From assembly GCA_045650025.1 (NCBI GenBank), contig JAZRQR010000185.1:1-10649 (forward strand): a DNA stretch of 10,649 nucleotides, read 5' to 3'. Below are positions 6,783 to 10,649 of this stretch, piece by piece. Position 1 is the first letter of the stretch. The number at the start of each line of letters is the position of its first letter. The notes under the pieces were generated by a model. It worked only from the letters and a program-made list of their open reading frames with translations, was not told the origin of the DNA and did not search any database. Both the position numbers and the translations under genes were made by a program. The stretch is from SVQP01 sp045650025 (GTDB lineage Bacteria; Bacillota; Clostridia; Oscillospirales; CAG-272).

Positions 6783-7607
6783 ATGTATTACAAGCACGAC
6801 TTGGATTATCAATACCCCGACAGATGTGATGAACACATGATTGCGGTCAATGCGCTTCGAGATACGACCTTTGATGAAAGCTACCCCTATCTGCGCAAGG
6901 ACTTTGCCTTTAAGTGCCTGCGCAGTATCTATTGGCTGGGACTGCAGACCATTGGCTTTGCCTTGGTCAAGGTCACGCACGGCTTGCGCGTGTACGGCAG
7001 AGAGAATCTCAAGCCCTACCGAGAGCAGCTTCGCGGTGGCGCTATCACCATTGCCAACCACGTGTTTTACTTTGACTTGATCTGCGTGCTGTGCGCCATT
7101 CGCCCGCACCTTGTTTACTTGCCCGCCTGGAAGGATAATCTCAACGGCGGTAACCGCATGTGGATTCGCATGTCGGGTGGTATTCCCATTCCCACGGGCA
7201 ACATCCGCGCCATGATCAAGTTCAAAAAAGCCATGGAAGAGGTGCTAGAGAGCGACAAGTGGATGCATTTTTATCCCGAAGGCTCAATGTGGCTGTTCTA
7301 CCCCGACATTCGCCCGTTCAAGCCCGCCGTATTCAAATACGCGGTCAAATACGGCAAGCCCATCATTCCCATTTCCATGTCCTTCCGTCCGCGCAAGGGA
7401 CCTACCAAGCTGTTTACCAAAAAGCCGCAGGTGGATTTGCACGTGGGCGAGCCGCTGTTTGCAAATCCCGACCTCTCCCCCACCGAGGCTGCCAAAGACC
7501 TCTCGGCAAGAGCCTACCACATCATGCAGGTCATGAACGGCATCCGGCCGGGCGATCCCACCTATAACACCGATCAAAACCCCGACACGTATCAAAAAAC
7601 AATGTAA
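6783..7607 (+). CDS. PlsC-family 1-acylglycerol-3-phosphate acyltransferase
   Basis: A 274-residue member of the lysophospholipid acyltransferase superfamily, which transfers an acyl chain from acyl-ACP, acyl-CoA or acyl-phosphate to a lysolipid or similar acceptor at the inner face of the membrane. The four family blocks are in order: NHVFYFD with the catalytic HX4D pair His93 and Asp98; GGIPIPTGNIR (about 132-142); FYPEGS (163-168); and KPIIPIS (192-198). A hydrophobic stretch at about 46-64 may bind the membrane. ATG 6783 is the best start, but the AAAGGA upstream (near 6762) is about 15 nt away, longer than usual. The frame stays open upstream to 6681, but that part covers the preceding terminator and the promoter. 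It is the first gene of a three-gene operon, with the next ATG 2 nt after its stop. The exact acceptor lipid cannot be read from the sequence. Confidence 0.85.
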   Translation: MYYKHDLDYQYPDRCDEHMIAVNALRDTTFDESYPYLRKDFAFKCLRSIYWLGLQTIGFALVKVTHGLRVYGRENLKPYREQLRGGAITIANHVFYFDLICVLCAIRPHLVYLPAWKDNLNGGNRMWIRMSGGIPIPTGNIRAMIKFKKAMEEVLESDKWMHFYPEGSMWLFYPDIRPFKPAVFKYAVKYGKPIIPISMSFRPRKGPTKLFTKKPQVDLHVGEPLFANPDLSPTEAAKDLSARAYHIMQVMNGIRPGDPTYNTDQNPDTYQKTM

Positions 7608-7609
7608 TT

Positions 7610-8680
7610 ATGGAACAATACTATGACGTTGCCATTGTTGGCGCAGGTCCTGCGGGCACGACGTTTGCGCGCGAGCTTGCCACGCGTTCCCCCGCCACGC
7701 GCATTTTGCTCATCGATGGACAAACCGAGCAAAACGCCAAGCCCTGCGGTGGCTTGCTCTCCCCCGATGCCCAAAAGGTGCTTGCCGAATTTGCGCTGAC
7801 GCTGCCCAATGCGGTGCTTGCCGATCCGCAGATCTTTTCGGTGCATACCGTTGACCTGGGCAGTCGGATCACGCGACTTTATCAGCGACACTACCTGAAT
7901 ATGGACAGGCTTGCCTTTGATCGCTGGCTGCTTTCGCTTGTGCCCCAAGGCGTTTGTATCGTGGACGGCAGATGCACGCAGATCACGCGTGCGGACGGCT
8001 TTGTCCTGCAGGTGCAAACCGCGCAAGGCACAAAGGAATATCGCGCAGGCGCTCTGGTGGGCGCGGACGGTGCTTCCTCGATCGTGCGCAGACAGTTTTT
8101 TAGAACGCAGCCCTACAAATACGTCTCGGTGCAGCAATGGTTTGCCACCGCAGACCCTGCAACTCCCGCTTATGCCTGCATTTTTGACAAGCAGACCAGC
8201 GATTCCTGCTCCTGGTTGATCCGCAAGGACGATTGCACCGTGTTTGGCGGCGCATTTGCCAAATCGGGCAGCCGCGCGGCATTTGAAGCACAAAAGGCAA
8301 GGCTGGAGCAGCATCTCGGCATTTCGCTGGGCGAGCCCATCAAAACCGAGGCATGTCAGGTGTGCTCCCCTCGCAAAAGGCGCGATTTTATCACGGGCAA
8401 GGACGGCGTGTATCTGTTGGGCGAGGCTGCCGGCTTGATCAGCGCAAGCTCGTTTGAGGGCATCAGCTCGGCTATGCTCTCAGGTCGCATGCTGGCAGAA
8501 GCCTTTGCCAAGCAATCCCCTGCGCAAATTGCGCGCGCCTACCGCAACGCCACGCGCCCCTTACGCCGTAAGCTATACGGCAAGACATTCAAAAGAACGG
8601 TGCTGTGCTCCCCCATCCTGCGCGCGTTGATTATGAAAAGCGGCGTGCAAAGCGTGAAAATCTACCAAAGGAGAATCTGA
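7610..8680 (+). CDS. FAD-dependent oxidoreductase, geranylgeranyl reductase family
   Basis: A 356-residue flavoprotein. The N-terminal GAGPAG (11-16) is the dinucleotide-binding turn, with Asp36 at the end of the second strand where Glu is usual. KPCGG (44-48) is the substrate/FAD loop typical of this family, and YLNMDRLAFDRWL (about 95-107) and GADG (151-154) follow. The second FAD motif reads LLGEAAGLISASSFEGI, the GEAAG form I recall for this family in place of GDAAG. Relatives saturate isoprenoid chains or otherwise reduce or oxidise lipid-soluble substrates; the substrate here is unknown. There is no clear ribosome binding site, and its ATG lies 2 nt after the acyltransferase stop, so translational coupling is likely. 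Pairing with an acyltransferase suggests lipid modification, which is an inference. Confidence 0.83.
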   Translation: MEQYYDVAIVGAGPAGTTFARELATRSPATRILLIDGQTEQNAKPCGGLLSPDAQKVLAEFALTLPNAVLADPQIFSVHTVDLGSRITRLYQRHYLNMDRLAFDRWLLSLVPQGVCIVDGRCTQITRADGFVLQVQTAQGTKEYRAGALVGADGASSIVRRQFFRTQPYKYVSVQQWFATADPATPAYACIFDKQTSDSCSWLIRKDDCTVFGGAFAKSGSRAAFEAQKARLEQHLGISLGEPIKTEACQVCSPRKRRDFITGKDGVYLLGEAAGLISASSFEGISSAMLSGRMLAEAFAKQSPAQIARAYRNATRPLRRKLYGKTFKRTVLCSPILRALIMKSGVQSVKIYQRRI

Positions 8681-8681
8681 T

Positions 8682-9548
8682 ATGATTATTGAAACCCACG
8701 TCACCAAGCTGCGCGACCCGTATATCGTGGTCGTGGACGGCGTCTATTACGCATACGGCACGGGCTGGCAGTGCTACGTCAACAAGAGCGGTCGCCTGGA
8801 CGGCGAATGGAAGCGCTCCGAGGTCTCTCCCACCGTAATTGTGCCCGAGGATTTTGTCAAGCAAAACTGGGCACCCGAGGTGCACGTGGTGGATGGCAAG
8901 TACTATATGTTCACCACCTATTTTTCCTCCAAGACCCAGCACCGCGGCTGCAGCGTATTCAAGTCCGATACCCCCGAGGGTCCCTTTGTGCAGATCTCGG
9001 ACGGTCACTTTACCCCTGATGACTGGGATTGCATTGACGCCACGCTGTACGTAGACGAGGACGGGCAGCCCTGGAGCATGTTCGTGCACGAATGGACCTG
9101 CACGCCCGATCACGTGGGTCTGTTTGCACTTGCCAAAATGTCGGATGATCTGACCCACCTTGTCAGCCAGCCTGTGGATCTGTTCCGCGCGGATGCCGCG
9201 CCCTGGGCGGCTGCGGGCGTGACCGACGGCTGCTACCTCTATCGAACCAAGGGCGGCAAGCTGCTTATGATCTGGTCGAATTTCGCCAAGGACGGCTATT
9301 GCGTGGGCATTGCAGAAAGCGACAACGGTAGACCCGACGGCAATTGGACGCAGCGAGAGCAGCGCCTTTACGGCAAAACAGACGCGGGCTACCCCTTTGA
9401 CGGCGGCCACGGCATGCTCTTTGCCGACGTGGACGGGCAGATGTACCTTTCCATGCACTCCCCTAACGATCCCGTAGGCGACAGAGATACCACCATGGTG
9501 TTCCTGACCGTTGCGGAACAGGACGACGATCTGGTGCCGCAATATTAA
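8682..9548 (+). CDS. GH43-like five-bladed propeller glycosidase (copy 2)
   Basis: A 288-residue protein without a signal peptide, paralogous to the gene at 1970-2860. The same landmarks appear in order: RDPYIV (Asp12, expected base), WAPEVH (about 63), CIDATLYVDEDG (Asp119, expected pKa modulator), HEW (Glu137), VTDGCYLY (Asp182), KLLMIWSNF, and GGHGMLF (His243). As in copy 1, the position of the classical EGP acid motif carries TDG, here TDGC rather than TDGP. The start is ATG 8682, 1 nt after the flavoprotein's stop, with AAAGGAGA ending 8 nt upstream. It is the last gene of the operon and ends at a strong terminator. It is probably a cytoplasmic exo-glycosidase on arabino- or xylo-configured sugars; an inactive sugar-binding protein is possible. 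Confidence 0.83.
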   Translation: MIIETHVTKLRDPYIVVVDGVYYAYGTGWQCYVNKSGRLDGEWKRSEVSPTVIVPEDFVKQNWAPEVHVVDGKYYMFTTYFSSKTQHRGCSVFKSDTPEGPFVQISDGHFTPDDWDCIDATLYVDEDGQPWSMFVHEWTCTPDHVGLFALAKMSDDLTHLVSQPVDLFRADAAPWAAAGVTDGCYLYRTKGGKLLMIWSNFAKDGYCVGIAESDNGRPDGNWTQREQRLYGKTDAGYPFDGGHGMLFADVDGQMYLSMHSPNDPVGDRDTTMVFLTVAEQDDDLVPQY

Positions 9549-9582
9549 AAAAACAACCGAGCCACAGCTCGGTTGTTTTTTT
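9547..9582. terminator. Bidirectional Rho-independent terminator
   Basis: CAACCGAGC (9554-9562) pairs with GCTCGGTTG (9567-9575) around a CACA loop, flanked by A7 on the left and T7 on the right. This symmetric layout terminates both the plus-strand operon and the minus-strand gene whose stop is at 9592. Confidence 0.93.
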
Positions 9583-9591
9583 ATATTGCTA

Positions 9592-10649
9592 TTATTCAAA
9601 CAGAATGTCGGTTACAACGATCAGGTAAGAGGTTGCGCCGAATTCATTTGCTGCATTGCGGAAGTCAAAGGTCAGGTAGATCTGGCCGTTGTAGTCAACC
9701 TCGGTAAGGTCGATCTCCACAGTGCTCAGTGCCATGTTGGAAGCAGACATGTTGTACTGTGCGGATGCGAGAATGGTATCGCTCTCGGGCAGGTACTCAA
9801 ATGCAGAGCCCTCCTGTACGCCGGGTGCGAAGTTGAGCAGCATAGCTCTCTTTGCAGTTGCCTCGTACTGTGCGCCAAAGTCAGCGCCTAAAGCGTCCTG
9901 ACCTGCGGGAGTTGCATAAGAAATGGTTACCTTGCTGTACTTGGAGAGGTTTACCTCACCAAGATCGATAGAACCGTAGTGAACCACGTAAACCAGCTCG
10001 TCTGCGCCCATGGTGGGGATCAGAGTGTTTGCTGCCCAAGGCTCAGCATAGCTACCGGTAATGTCGTGCTGGGAGAAATCAACGTCCCAAGGCTCAACAA
10101 CCTCAGGGTAAGCCTTTGCATCCCAAGCCTCTGCAGCCTCGATGGAGGAGAATGCAGCCATGTATGCAACGTCAATTGCGGTGTTCTTTGCACCAAGGTA
10201 GAAGTCGTAACGCAGGTAGTTGAGCTCGAATGCCTCGTTAACGGTGGAAACGGTGGAGAGGTCAACGAAGAGCAGATGCCACTCGCCGTCAGCAACGTAC
10301 TCGAAACGGGATTCATCAGCACCGCCGACGGGGCCTGCGCCGGAGCCTACGAAGAACTCGCCGCCCTTGCCTTCGCCGTCATAGGTGGTACGATACTTAA
10401 CTACTACGTACTGTGCGCCCTGATCCTTCACGGTATCGCCGGGGGAGAAGGGATAGAAGTAGGGGTCGCCACCGTCGGTGGAGGTCAGAGTAACGAAATA
10501 GCCGTTCTCAGCCAGAACAGCGGAGGAGATCATGTTGGGAGCAAAGCCTGCGGTTGCAGCGTTTGCCAGGTAAGCAGCATCCAGTACGAATACGGGCGCG
10601 TTGGGGTTAACGGGCTTGGTGAGTTTGAACTCAACCAGGGTCTCAACGG
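9592..10649 (-). CDS. Secreted-type beta-sandwich module protein, C-terminal part (N-terminus beyond window)
   Basis: The frame is open from the right edge to TAA 9594-9592: 351 residues, with 2 spare bases at the edge, so the N-terminus is missing. The internal Met at 10533 is not a start, because coding continues upstream with the same character (VEFKLTKPVNP, FVLDAAYLANAAT) and no signal peptide follows it. Visible modules: about 50-190, a beta-rich unit with YVVVKYRTTYDG, GEWHLLFVDLS, LRYDFYLG and DVAYMAAFSSIEAAEAWD; about 200-351, a second beta-rich unit with YSKVTISYATPAG, ALSTVEIDLTEV and YLTFDFRN, ending VVTDILFE. Such units recur in large surface hydrolases of gut Clostridia and look like carbohydrate-binding-type sandwiches; this is recall, not a match I could run. 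The visible part is acidic, has no cysteine and has no C-terminal anchor (no LPxTG, no SLH). The catalytic part, if any, lies upstream. Function is not assigned. Confidence 0.65.
   Translation of the reverse strand, partial: VETLVEFKLTKPVNPNAPVFVLDAAYLANAATAGFAPNMISSAVLAENGYFVTLTSTDGGDPYFYPFSPGDTVKDQGAQYVVVKYRTTYDGEGKGGEFFVGSGAGPVGGADESRFEYVADGEWHLLFVDLSTVSTVNEAFELNYLRYDFYLGAKNTAIDVAYMAAFSSIEAAEAWDAKAYPEVVEPWDVDFSQHDITGSYAEPWAANTLIPTMGADELVYVVHYGSIDLGEVNLSKYSKVTISYATPAGQDALGADFGAQYEATAKRAMLLNFAPGVQEGSAFEYLPESDTILASAQYNMSASNMALSTVEIDLTEVDYNGQIYLTFDFRNAANEFGATSYLIVVTDILFE

Noticed and set aside
7592..8314. Minus-strand open frame of 240 codons opposite the flavoprotein gene
   Set aside because: It is antisense to the FAD-binding motifs and has no ribosome binding site or promoter.
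8631..9599. Minus-strand open frame of 322 codons opposite the second GH43-like gene
   Set aside because: It lies antisense to clear family motifs and runs through the terminator at 9547-9582. It is a shadow frame.
10497..10533. ATG at 10533 as the start of the right-edge gene
   Set aside because: The frame continues upstream to the window edge with similar composition, there is no ribosome binding site, and no signal peptide follows.

Overview
The window looks like a chromosomal segment of a gut-type anaerobic Firmicute (class Clostridia, perhaps Oscillospiraceae or Christensenellales). This placement is an inference. It rests on strong AGGAG ribosome binding sites, sigma-A type promoters with TGn-extended -10 boxes, compact Rho-independent terminators, a moderately high GC content, and protein families common in uncultured gut Clostridia (GH36, GH43-like, DUF6273-like, secreted beta-sandwich modules). 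There are no RNA genes, insertion sequences or CRISPR arrays.

Layout. (1) 1-1749, minus: a lipoprotein with an N-terminal beta-sandwich-like region and a GH71/99-like barrel, cut by the left edge. (2) 1970-2860, plus: a GH43-like five-bladed propeller glycosidase, transcribed divergently from (1). (3) 2902-4804, minus: a cytoplasmic GH36-type alpha-galactosidase, convergent with (2) and sharing a bidirectional terminator. (4) 4805-5180: a divergent intergenic region with two promoters, a leader palindrome and a repeat-like block. (5) 5181-6671, plus: a polytopic membrane protein with a TPR-like linker and a DUF6273-like C-terminal domain, ending in a strong terminator. (6) 6783-9548, plus: a tight three-gene operon encoding a PlsC-family acyltransferase, a geranylgeranyl-reductase-family flavoprotein and a second GH43-like enzyme paralogous to (2). 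(7) 9592-10649, minus: the C-terminal part of a large, probably secreted, cysteine-free beta-sandwich protein, cut by the right edge and sharing a bidirectional terminator with (6).

How they fit together. The window reads as a polysaccharide-utilisation neighbourhood. A surface lipoprotein glycosidase and a secreted module protein would act outside the cell. The signal-less GH36 and two signal-less GH43-like enzymes would trim imported oligosaccharides, possibly alpha-galactosyl and arabinosyl or xylosyl side chains. No transporter or regulator is visible, so the substrate is a guess. The acyltransferase/flavoprotein pair suggests lipid modification and has no obvious link to the glycosidase that shares its operon. 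I found no clear sign of a wholly new system. The better leads are the altered third carboxylate in both GH43-like proteins, the lipid-gene/glycosidase operon, the repeat-like intergenic block, and the uniform promoter architecture.
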